From the NCBI GenBank assembly GCA_938049325.1, contig CALICC010000013.1, forward strand, positions 1 through 7,442: a stretch of DNA of 7,442 nucleotides, given 5' to 3'. The position numbers were made by a program, and so were the translations under genes. A model generated the notes under the pieces. That model did no database searches and was not told where the DNA came from. It was given only the letters and a program-made list of their open reading frames with translations. This stretch comes from an uncultured Ilumatobacter sp. Its GTDB lineage: Bacteria > Actinomycetota > Acidimicrobiia > Acidimicrobiales > Ilumatobacteraceae. Positions 1 to 5,566 of the stretch are shown one piece after another; positions within the stretch are counted from its first letter, which is position 1; the number at the start of each line of letters is the position of its first letter.

Positions 1-96
1 GCGTCGCTCGCGTTCCACCGCAAGCTGGGTTTCGAAGAAGTCGGTCGGCAGATGTCGAAAGGCATCGAAGTCAGTTTGATGCGCCGCTCACTCTGA
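1..96 (+). CDS. GNAT-family N-acetyltransferase, C-terminal fragment (5' end outside window)
   Basis: The window opens inside a plus-strand reading frame that gives 31 residues and ends at TGA (94-96). The peptide begins AFHRKLGFEEVGRQ after a short lead. The pattern 'F-x-x-K-L-G-F-x-x-V-G' is the usual last conserved element (beta6/beta7 region) of GNAT acetyltransferases, where 'FYxKxGFxxxG' precedes the final strands. These enzymes transfer an acetyl group from acetyl-CoA to an amine. The acceptor cannot be inferred from this tail. The acetyl-CoA loop (Q/RxxGxG/A) would lie upstream, outside the window. The stop codon is only four bases before a tandem hairpin repeat, and the next gene converges on it. 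The frame is clear. The family call rests on one short motif. Confidence 0.6.
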   Translation, partial: ASLAFHRKLGFEEVGRQMSKGIEVSLMRRSL

Positions 97-100
97 CCGC

Positions 101-194
101 ATCTGGGTCCTTTTGGTTCCGGCACCACTGCTACCCAGTCAGCGGCGATCTGGGTCCTTTTGGTTCCGGCACCACTGCTACCCAGTCACCGGCG
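101..194. repeat. two-copy 47-bp tandem repeat, each copy able to form a 36-nt hairpin
   Basis: Bases 101-141 and 148-188 are identical over 41 bp, and the six-base tails (142-147 and 189-194) are near-matches, giving a period of 47 bp. Each copy holds a symmetric imperfect palindrome (103-138 and 150-185). CTGGGT pairs with ACCCAG (6 bp), then come 5+5 unpaired bases, then TGGT pairs with ACCA (4 bp) around a six-base TCCGGC loop. The array fills the gap between two convergent genes: it starts 4 bases after the GNAT stop and contains the stop codon of the omega-amidase. It may act as a bidirectional 3' mRNA end or terminator, or be a dispersed REP-like element. Neither hairpin is followed by a T-run on either strand, so classical intrinsic termination is doubtful. 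The repeat itself is certain; the role is inferred. Confidence 0.9.
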
Positions 195-965
195 GTCTTG
201 GAGGAACCGGAAGTGTTCGCGTGTCGACGCTACGTGCGCGGCATCGACATCCGCGAACAACACCGTTTCACCGCCTGCCCCGGCGGCCAGTACCTCGCCG
301 ACCGGGTCGATGATCGCGCTGTCGCCCGTGTAGTCGAGGCCGCCGCCGTGGCCCACCCGATTGACGCCGATCACGTACGCCTGGTTCTCGATCGCACGAG
401 CGCGCAAGAGCGACGACCAATGCATGCGTCGCTTCTCAGGCCAGTTCGCGATGACGATGTAGGCGTCGGTCTGAGCGGCGAGCGCCCAAAATTCGTCGGC
501 GAAGCGAAGGTCGTAGCAGACGAACAGCGACAGTCGAACGCCGTCGATCTCGACGGTGACGAATTCCGAACCGGGGCGCACATACCGTTCCTCACCAGCG
601 TGCGAGAACGGATGGATCTTCGAGTATCGATGAACCGTGCCGTCGGGACCGGCGAGCACGAACGAGTTCGACGGCCGTTCGTCGCCCGGCTCGGCGCCCG
701 GCGTGCGCTCGGGGCACGAGCCGCCGACCCACACTCCGTGCTCACGCGCACGCTCGCGAAGAAACGTCGACGATGGGCCGTCGAACGGTTCGACGAGCTC
801 GGGCGAGTCGAACGAGAAGCCGGTCGAGAACGTCTCGGTGAGCAACACCAAGCCGGCGCCTCCGGCGACCGCGCCCGCAATCTGCGGTGTGAGGCGCTCG
901 AAGTTCGCCTCGGGGTTCTGCCAAACGATGTCGTGTTGGATCGCGGCGACACGCAATGTGCTCAT
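186..965 (-). CDS. omega-amidase / carbon-nitrogen hydrolase of the nitrilase superfamily (YafV/Nit2-like)
   Basis: The 259-residue protein starts at ATG 965-963 (MSTLRVAAIQHDIVW). A longer in-frame start at 1052 is unlikely because it would add 29 Arg-rich residues lying over the upstream gene. The nitrilase catalytic triad is visible: Glu44 in LLTETFSTGF, Lys116 in HRYSKIHPF, and Cys150 in LFVCYDLRF, with the auxiliary Glu in AGEERY (125-126). The block 'NWPEKRRMHWSSLLRARAI' (174-192), followed by ENQAYVIGVNRVG, closely follows the omega-amidase subgroup (E. coli YafV, eukaryotic Nit2). These enzymes hydrolyse 2-oxoglutaramate or 2-oxosuccinamate to the 2-oxo acid and ammonia, in the cytoplasm. 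The length is normal for the group. The gene overlaps the upstream aminotransferase by ATGA, so translation is probably coupled and the two should act in sequence. The TGA stop (188-186) lies inside the tandem hairpin repeat. A general amidase of another subgroup is the main alternative. Confidence 0.88.
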   Translation of the reverse strand: MSTLRVAAIQHDIVWQNPEANFERLTPQIAGAVAGGAGLVLLTETFSTGFSFDSPELVEPFDGPSSTFLRERAREHGVWVGGSCPERTPGAEPGDERPSNSFVLAGPDGTVHRYSKIHPFSHAGEERYVRPGSEFVTVEIDGVRLSLFVCYDLRFADEFWALAAQTDAYIVIANWPEKRRMHWSSLLRARAIENQAYVIGVNRVGHGGGLDYTGDSAIIDPVGEVLAAGAGGETVLFADVDAAHVASTREHFRFLQDRR

Positions 966-2164
966 GACGCTCCCGACCCTGTCGTTGCGACGCCGAACGA
1001 CGCGACCAAGCGCTCGACCGCGGCGTCGATCACGTCGAGCTGCTTGCAGCAAGCAAAGCGAACGAGGTGACGGCCGTGCTCGGGATGCATGTAGAAGACC
1101 TCCGTCGGGACCGCGACGACACCGGCGGTGACCGGGAGCGAACGACAGAACGCCATGCCGTCGCCGTCGGGTTGAGCAGATCGGATGTCGATCGTGGCGA
1201 AGTAGCTCGCCTCGGGCGAGTGCGTCACGAACCCCGCCGCGCGCAACCCGTCGACCAGGCGATCGCGTGCGATCTGGAGATCGGCGACCAGCTGGTTGAA
1301 GTACGAATCGGGTAAACGCAGTCCCACCGCCGTGGCGGGCTGGAACGGAGCGCCGTTCACGTACGTGAGGTATTGCTTCGCCATTCGGGCGGCCGTGACC
1401 AGCTCGGTCGGCCCCATCATCCAGCCGATCTTCCAGCCGGTGGTGTGAAAGGTCTTGCCGCCCGATGAGATGGTGAGCGTTCGTTCGAACATGCCCGGCA
1501 GCGTTGCCATCGGGACGTGTTCGGCGTTGTCGAACACGAGGTGCTCGTACACCTCGTCGGTCACCACGATGAGGTCGTGTTCGATCGCCACCGCGGCGAT
1601 CGCGTCGAGCTCGGCACGCGTGAACACCTTGCCGGTCGGATTGTGCGGGGTGTTGAGCAGAACCAGCTTCGTGCGATCGGTGACCGCGTCGCGAACGTCA
1701 GCGGCGTCGAAGCCATAGACGCCGTCGGCGTCAGGACTGAGAAGGACGGGCACGGGTATGGCCGCGGCGAGGGCCAGACAGGCCTGATAGCTGTCGTACA
1801 TCGGCTCGAAGACGATCACCTCGTCGCCAGCGTCAAGCATGCCGAGCATGGCGCCGGCCAACGCCTCGGTCGCACCGGCGGTGACCACGACCTGAGTCGC
1901 CGGGTCGAGCTCGATGCCGTACCAGCGTCGCTGGTGTTCGGCGATGGCCGTTCTCAGATCGGCGTCACCGAGGCCCGGCGGATACTGGTTGACACCAGCA
2001 CGAATCGCATCGATCGCTGCGTCGAGCACCGCCTGAGGTCCGTCGGTGTCGGGGAAACCCTGGCCGAGGTTGATCGCTCCGGTCTCGGTCGCCAGCGCAG
2101 ACATCTCGGCGAAGATCGTGGTGCCGAATCCGGCCAGCTTCGAGGTCAGGACGTCGTCGGGCAC
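962..2164 (-). CDS. PLP-dependent aminotransferase, class I/II (KAT / glutamine-methionine transaminase-like)
   Basis: The 400-residue cytoplasmic enzyme has all fold-type I marks. INLGQGFPD (31-39) and NQYPPGLGDADLR (59-71) are in the substrate-binding region. Asn175 is in NTPHNPTGKVF, Asp203 and Tyr206 are in VTDEVYEHLVF, and the PLP Schiff-base lysine is Lys237 in SSGGKTFHTTGWKIGW. The carboxylate-binding Arg369 is in LVRFACCK. 'GQGFPD', 'GGKTF..TGWKIGW' and 'RF.CCK' are typical of the YbdL/kynurenine aminotransferase/glutamine transaminase K group, which prefers Gln, Met and aromatic amino acids. The start is GTG 2164-2162: a TACACT -10 box ends six bases before it, and homology begins near PDDVLTSKLAGFGT. 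A longer in-frame ATG at 2560 would run back through the GGDEF gene and is rejected. The TGA stop overlaps the omega-amidase ATG, which supports glutamine-type donors whose 2-oxoglutaramate product the omega-amidase would remove. Exact specificity is inferred. Confidence 0.9.
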   Translation of the reverse strand: MPDDVLTSKLAGFGTTIFAEMSALATETGAINLGQGFPDTDGPQAVLDAAIDAIRAGVNQYPPGLGDADLRTAIAEHQRRWYGIELDPATQVVVTAGATEALAGAMLGMLDAGDEVIVFEPMYDSYQACLALAAAIPVPVLLSPDADGVYGFDAADVRDAVTDRTKLVLLNTPHNPTGKVFTRAELDAIAAVAIEHDLIVVTDEVYEHLVFDNAEHVPMATLPGMFERTLTISSGGKTFHTTGWKIGWMMGPTELVTAARMAKQYLTYVNGAPFQPATAVGLRLPDSYFNQLVADLQIARDRLVDGLRAAGFVTHSPEASYFATIDIRSAQPDGDGMAFCRSLPVTAGVVAVPTEVFYMHPEHGRHLVRFACCKQLDVIDAAVERLVASFGVATTGSGAS

Positions 2165-2199
2165 ACGGGAAGTGTAGGAGACGACGCTGTTTGAGCTCA
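2165..2199 (-). promoter_or_regulatory. candidate leaderless promoter of the aminotransferase-omega-amidase operon
   Basis: On the minus strand a TACACT -10 box (2176-2171, pattern TAnnnT) ends six bases before GTG 2164. Transcription would therefore begin at or next to the start codon. No Shine-Dalgarno sequence precedes that GTG, as expected for a leaderless mRNA. The -35 region is weak: CTGAGC at 2200-2195 with an 18-bp spacer, matching three of six TTGACA positions. The site lies in the 40-base gap after the GGDEF stop, so the pair could be expressed independently of the GGDEF gene. Confidence 0.45.
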
Positions 2200-2204
2200 G
2201 CTCG

Positions 2205-3752
2205 TCAGCGCGAGACTTCGTCCCGATCGACGTCGGTCGGATCGTCGACGTCTGTTGGATCGTCGACGCGCGCGGCGCCATCGGGCAGCGGCAGCGGTAC
2301 CGGTTCGGCGAGTTCTTCGCCGGGAACCGGCGGCGGTGGCACCGGCGAGTGGCGCCGATCGGGACCGGCGTACTTATCGGTCGAGATGGTTGCGGTGCCT
2401 TCCCCCGACGAGCCATCGCCGTCAAGCGCCGATTCCGACACGATGATGGTGTCGGCGATGCGGTGGCCGACGCCCGTGGACTTCGCTTCGTACATGGCCA
2501 CGTCGGCCGCACGCATGAGGCTGTCGAGGGTGACTCCGTGGCGAGGGAAGATCGCTGCACCGATGCTCGCCGTCATCGAGGTGTCGCCCACGACGGGCGA
2601 ACTCGCCAGACTGTTCCAGATGCGCTCCGCGCTCTTTCGCACAGCACCGCGTTCAGCCAGGCCCGGCAGCAGGATGACGAACTCGTCGCCGCCCCAACGC
2701 CCGACGACGTCGGTGTCGCGAACCGCGGCAACAAGCCGCTCGGAAGACGCAGCGAGCACGAGGTCACCGAATTGGTGACCCAAGGTGTCGTTCACCTGTT
2801 TGAAGCCGTTGAGGTCGACGACCATCACACACAGGCCGCTGTTGAAGCGATCGGCGACATCGAGCTCGGCTTCGCTCACGCGTTCGAACTCGCGACGGTT
2901 GATGAGCCCGGTGAGCTCGTCGGTGGTGGCACGGCGTTCGAGTTGACGACGCTCGACGAGGAAGGTCCAACCTGCGAGTGCGAGGAGCACGGTGCCAAGC
3001 GCGAGCAGCAAGCCGTAGCGGGCCGGCTCGTCTCCGACGATGCCGATCGATGCGTCGACACGTGACTCGACAACGACGGCGCCGTCGGTGACACCGGCTC
3101 CGGTCACCTCGGTCGCGATTCGAGTCCCGTCCGCGACACGGATTGGTTCGCGCTCATCGTCGCTGGACTGGTCGAGCAACGAGACCGAGACGTCGACATC
3201 GTCAGCATCGAGCAGTTCCTGGACTGTGGCGTCGATCAGCGTCTCCTGCGGGAGCAGCACAGCCACGGTGACCCGTTCGCCAGCCACCGCAACACGCCGC
3301 ACCACGAACAGGCCTTCATCGTCGGAGTTGACGCCGACGTGCGCCCTTGGCGCCTCCCCGTCGTCACCGCTGTTGCTGGCGCGTTCGGATGCGGCGGCAA
3401 GGTCGCCGACCGTCTTCAGCGCGAGCAGGTCGACGCCGGTGCAACCAGCTGAGGTAGCTCCCACGCACACGTCGTCGACGGCGAGGACCCGGGCGAGATC
3501 CGCGGCGAGGTCGTCGGCCAGCTCGGTGCTGACAGCCTCGGAGTTCTGGGCGAGCGTCGCGCTCAGGAGATACACCTGATCGCTCGCGTTCTGCACCGAA
3601 CTGCGAACCGACGTCGCCGCGAGGGTGGTCGATTGCTCGACGCGAGTCTCCTGCTCGTTGCGCAAATCACCGCGCCGGTTCAACACCGACACCGCGGTCG
3701 CCACGAGCAGCACAAGACTGCCAAACAAGGCGGCGAGACGGATGAACTTCAT
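2205..3752 (-). CDS. membrane-anchored GGDEF diguanylate cyclase
   Basis: The 515-residue protein begins with a membrane segment (residues 4-23, rich in Leu/Val/Ala). An extracytoplasmic sensor region follows (about 27-245), then a second membrane segment (246-265), then a cytoplasmic GGDEF domain (about 268-435). The active-site motif is intact: RWGGDEFVI, with GGDEF at 354-358. 'TTDELTGLINRREFE' (277-291) and 'VVDLNGFKQVNDTLGHQFGD' (311-330) are standard GGDEF signatures. RDTD at 345-348, five residues before GGDEF, is an RxxD inhibitory I-site. The protein should convert two GTP to c-di-GMP with product inhibition. No EAL domain follows. The sensor has no recognised fold; its two cysteines (96 and 104) could form a disulfide. 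The tail (about 436-515) is Pro- and Asp-rich, with AGPDRRH near 462 and a DPTDVD repeat. The ATG at 3752 is chosen because it starts directly at the membrane segment; an ATG at 3905 would extend into the tRNA. Confidence 0.9.
   Translation of the reverse strand: MKFIRLAALFGSLVLLVATAVSVLNRRGDLRNEQETRVEQSTTLAATSVRSSVQNASDQVYLLSATLAQNSEAVSTELADDLAADLARVLAVDDVCVGATSAGCTGVDLLALKTVGDLAAASERASNSGDDGEAPRAHVGVNSDDEGLFVVRRVAVAGERVTVAVLLPQETLIDATVQELLDADDVDVSVSLLDQSSDDEREPIRVADGTRIATEVTGAGVTDGAVVVESRVDASIGIVGDEPARYGLLLALGTVLLALAGWTFLVERRQLERRATTDELTGLINRREFERVSEAELDVADRFNSGLCVMVVDLNGFKQVNDTLGHQFGDLVLAASSERLVAAVRDTDVVGRWGGDEFVILLPGLAERGAVRKSAERIWNSLASSPVVGDTSMTASIGAAIFPRHGVTLDSLMRAADVAMYEAKSTGVGHRIADTIIVSESALDGDGSSGEGTATISTDKYAGPDRRHSPVPPPPVPGEELAEPVPLPLPDGAARVDDPTDVDDPTDVDRDEVSR
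2226..2261 (-). repeat. 18-bp tandem repeat encoding DPTDVD twice in the GGDEF protein tail
   Basis: Bases 2226-2243 and 2244-2261 match at 15 of 18 positions, and a partial third unit follows (GTCGAC at 2262-2267). They encode residues 498-503 and 504-509 (DPTDVD, DPTDVD) near the extreme C-terminus. The repeat looks like a slippage-prone acidic extension of a disordered tail. Confidence 0.8.
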
Positions 3753-3787
3753 GAATGAATATCGGCCCAGCCCACGACGAGCTTGAG
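3753..3787 (-). promoter_or_regulatory. candidate leaderless-type promoter of the GGDEF gene
   Basis: On the minus strand GATATT (3763-3758) ends five bases before ATG 3752. This is the spacing expected if transcription starts at or near the start codon. No purine-rich Shine-Dalgarno sequence is present before this ATG. No convincing -35 box is seen. The arrangement parallels the aminotransferase start downstream, which is the main reason to list it. Confidence 0.3.
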
Positions 3788-3841
3788 AACCGCCCCCCAC
3801 CGAAAATTCACTACGTCCACCATCCCGCCTGGCTTGTAACC

Positions 3842-3872
3842 AAACGATCCCCCGTCGAACGACGGGGGATCG
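3842..3872 (-). terminator. intrinsic terminator of the tRNA-Arg transcript
   Basis: A perfect 12-bp stem (3845-3856 with 3861-3872, CGATCCCCCGTC/GACGGGGGATCG) closes a four-base loop. It lies six bases past the tRNA 3' end on the minus strand and is followed by TTTGGTT. The T-run is short, but the stem is long and GC-rich. Position and symmetry fit a terminator that isolates the tRNA from the GGDEF gene. Confidence 0.8.
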
Positions 3873-3878
3873 CCTTTG

Positions 3879-3951
3879 CGCGCTCGGAGAGAGTCGAACT
3901 CCCAACCGCTTGATCCGTAGTCAAGTGCTCTATCCATTGAGCTACGAGCGC
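3879..3951 (-). tRNA. tRNA-Arg, anticodon ACG
   Basis: The 73-nt minus-strand sequence folds into a complete cloverleaf. The acceptor stem is GCGCTCG/CGAGCGC (3951-3945 with 3886-3880) and the discriminator base is G at 3879. The D-stem is GCTC/GAGC. The anticodon stem CTTGA/TCAAG encloses loop CTACGGA, so the anticodon is ACG. The variable loop is CGGTT, and the T-arm GGGAG-TTCGACT-CTCTC has one G-T pair. ACG (A34 normally edited to inosine by TadA) decodes CGU, CGC and CGA, giving Arg. The bases after G73 are CAA, so CCA is not encoded and must be added after transcription. Confidence 0.97.
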
Positions 3952-3967
3952 TGGTGCCACGTGGGCG

Positions 3968-3997
3968 AGCATAAGTCTACGCCGTCCGTGAGATGAA
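3968..3997 (-). promoter_or_regulatory. candidate promoter of the tRNA-Arg gene
   Basis: On the minus strand TTCATC (3997-3992) and TATGCT (3973-3968) are separated by 18 bp, and TATGCT ends 16 bases before the tRNA 5' end. The -10 box is a fair TAnnnT match and the -35 box is partial. A precursor with a leader of roughly 9 nt would result. The call rests on position and weak consensus only. Confidence 0.35.
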
Positions 3998-3999
3998 CC

Positions 4000-4021
4000 G
4001 TGCCCTGAAATTATCGGGCAC
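4000..4021 (-). terminator. weak hairpin downstream of the LysM/transglycosylase gene
   Basis: GTGCCC (4000-4005) pairs with GGGCAC (4016-4021) around a 10-base AT-rich loop, 33 bases past the stop of the minus-strand LysM gene. No T-run follows on the minus strand, so any terminator activity would be weak or factor-dependent. It also lies just upstream of the tRNA promoter region. Confidence 0.3.
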
Positions 4022-4054
4022 TGGATATATGTGTCGGTCGCATCCGGCCGGACT

Positions 4055-5566
4055 TTAGAGCGCCCAGGGACCCCAGCCGCCAGCGCGCTGGTACAAGGCG
4101 TACGCGGCGGTGGCGTTCGTGTAGGGGTCGAAGAGCTGTTGCGCACTCGTGACACCGATATCGGCAAGCCAGCTGCGGTGCACTTCGAAGTAGATCTGGA
4201 AGATGCCGTAGCAGCAGAAGTTCTGCGCCGTCGGCACGTACCGGCTCTCGCGGTATGCGATTTCGAGCGCACGTTCTTCGAGCTCGTCGGGCCACACGTC
4301 ACGGATGATCTGCTGAACGCTGCCTTCCGACACCGGTGTCGTGGTCGCTGTCGTGGTGGTGGGAGCAACCGTCGTGGTGGTGGTCGTCGTGGTTGTGGTC
4401 GTGGTCGCCGGAGTCGTACTGGGCGGCCCAGGGATCGTCGAGCCGGCGGGCAGGCAGATGCTCTGGCCCGGGAACATCGGGGTGTTCACCGTGGCCGCGT
4501 TCGCTTCGAGCAGTTCGGCCAAGGGAACTCCGGCCGCATCAGCGAGTCGGATCCAGAAGTCGCCAGCTTGCACCTCGTAGTCGATGGCGCAGCCGCTCAC
4601 GCGGTCGGCGTCGCCGCCGGCGCTGGCCGACTCATTCACCGTGTTGACGGTGGTGGTAGCGGGCTGGCTCGACGAATCGCTGTTGGTGGCCTCGCTCACC
4701 TTGTCGTCGGTGGTGACCGACGCGGTGGCGTCGGATGCGGATTCTGCAACAGTGCTCGCCGTGTCGGTTTCAGACGCCGACTCGGCAACCAGCTCGGTCG
4801 CCGGCGCGTCGGTGGTCGTGGTCGCTGCGTCGGTGATGACGGGTACCGCGTCCGGCAGCGACGCGATGTCGAGCGGCGCGGTGTCGCCAGCGGGCGTTCC
4901 GACCACGGACGTCACGATGGTCGACTCTGCGGGCAACAACTCGATAGTCGACGCGGTTGACCCGTTCGAGGCAATGGTGTCGTCGTCATCGTTGCCGGTC
5001 GCGAGTCCGAACGCCAGCGGCACGAGCAGCGTCGCAACGACTGCAACGGCCCCAATGCGAGCCATTAACGGATCGATGCGCTTCGAGTCACTGTGCTCGC
5101 TCATGCCGACCGGAGCGAACGCTGCCATCGGGTCGTCGTCGGTCACACCAGCGTCGATGCGCGGCATCTCGCCGGTCTGGTCGGGGTCCATCTCGGTCAT
5201 GTCGCTCCAGGCTGGGATGGGCTTGCTGTCGACGTCCCAGATCGTCGCCGCGTCGCCGTCGCCGGTCGAGGCGCCGAAAGAAATGTCGGTGTCGAGATCG
5301 TCGAACATCGTCGAGTCAATGCCCGACGCGTCGCCGGCGGCATCGCTGTCCGGTCGAACCGTGGCGTCGACGATCTTGTGCTCACGGGTGGCTTCCGCTC
5401 CTGCGGTGAGAGCGGCGCCCCACATGTTGCGCAGTGTCGGACGCTTCTCGGTCCGCTTCACCGTGCGCTTCACTGGGCGACTCGGTGTCGACCAGTCGGG
5501 TGTGGAGCCCCAGAAATCGTTGCTCGACGGCGAGGTGTCGTCGTCGAAATTCATGTCGTCAGCCAT
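4055..5566 (-). CDS. single-pass membrane protein with LysM and C-terminal transglycosylase-like (SLT/lysozyme-fold) domain
   Basis: The 503-residue protein has four parts. Residues 1-167 are acidic, probably disordered and cytoplasmic, with a basic patch (KRTVKRTEKRPTLR, 33-46). Residues 168-189 form one membrane segment. A Thr/Ser/Ala-rich external linker follows to about 325. A LysM peptidoglycan-binding domain spans about 326-374 (IDYEVQAGDFWIRLADAAGV), bracketed by Cys326 and Cys371. After a Thr-run (about 384-410), residues 415-503 hold a transglycosylase-like domain. It has catalytic Glu440 in IAYRESRYVP, the GIFQI motif (454-458), and ATAAYALYQRAGGWGPW near the end. It should bind and cleave peptidoglycan outside the membrane. 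The start is ATG 5566, with AGGTGA four bases upstream; TTG at 5569 is the alternative. The catalytic domain is short (about 88 residues) but ends in the usual 'GGWGPW' fashion, so it does not look truncated. Confidence 0.85.
   Translation of the reverse strand: MADDMNFDDDTSPSSNDFWGSTPDWSTPSRPVKRTVKRTEKRPTLRNMWGAALTAGAEATREHKIVDATVRPDSDAAGDASGIDSTMFDDLDTDISFGASTGDGDAATIWDVDSKPIPAWSDMTEMDPDQTGEMPRIDAGVTDDDPMAAFAPVGMSEHSDSKRIDPLMARIGAVAVVATLLVPLAFGLATGNDDDDTIASNGSTASTIELLPAESTIVTSVVGTPAGDTAPLDIASLPDAVPVITDAATTTTDAPATELVAESASETDTASTVAESASDATASVTTDDKVSEATNSDSSSQPATTTVNTVNESASAGGDADRVSGCAIDYEVQAGDFWIRLADAAGVPLAELLEANAATVNTPMFPGQSICLPAGSTIPGPPSTTPATTTTTTTTTTTTVAPTTTTATTTPVSEGSVQQIIRDVWPDELEERALEIAYRESRYVPTAQNFCCYGIFQIYFEVHRSWLADIGVTSAQQLFDPYTNATAAYALYQRAGGWGPWAL
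4331..4412 (-). repeat. low-complexity Thr-codon tract in the LysM protein linker
   Basis: The plus strand shows repeated GTGGT/GTCGT triplets. Read on the minus strand they are ACC/ACG/ACA codons giving an uninterrupted Thr run (388-399), then VAP, then further Thr-rich sequence. It is a spacer between LysM and the catalytic domain, a likely target for O-glycosylation, and prone to length change by slippage. It is coding, not an independent element. Confidence 0.85.

Noticed and set aside
101..194. A short CRISPR array
   Set aside because: There are only two units, only about six bases separate the 41-bp identical parts, no spacers are present and no cas genes are nearby. It is a tandem repeat.
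113..313. 66-codon plus-strand ORF translating the tandem repeat
   Set aside because: It begins inside the repeat and runs antisense into the omega-amidase. The peptide is Arg/Pro-rich low complexity with no ribosome-binding site.
965..1052. N-terminal extension of the omega-amidase from ATG 1052
   Set aside because: It adds 29 Arg-rich residues that only read the 3' end of the aminotransferase in another frame. The ATGA overlap start at 965 matches where family homology begins.
198..1070. 290-codon plus-strand ORF
   Set aside because: It is fully antisense to the omega-amidase, whose catalytic triad and family motifs are intact. Long antisense frames are expected at this GC content.
2165..2560. 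N-terminal extension of the aminotransferase from ATG 2560
   Set aside because: The extra residues are low-complexity Arg/Pro/Ser sequence overlapping the GGDEF C-terminus. A -10 box and the family start both point to GTG 2164.
2349..3065. 238-codon plus-strand ORF
   Set aside because: It is antisense to the GGDEF domain, which is intact on the minus strand, and shows no recognisable motif.
3753..3937. Short minus-strand ORFs between the GGDEF gene and the tRNA
   Set aside because: They read through the tRNA and its terminator hairpin. No coding evidence is present.
4031..4960. 309-codon plus-strand ORF rich in Arg and Gly
   Set aside because: It is antisense to the LysM/transglycosylase gene. 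Its composition reflects the complement of Thr/Ala/Asp codons.
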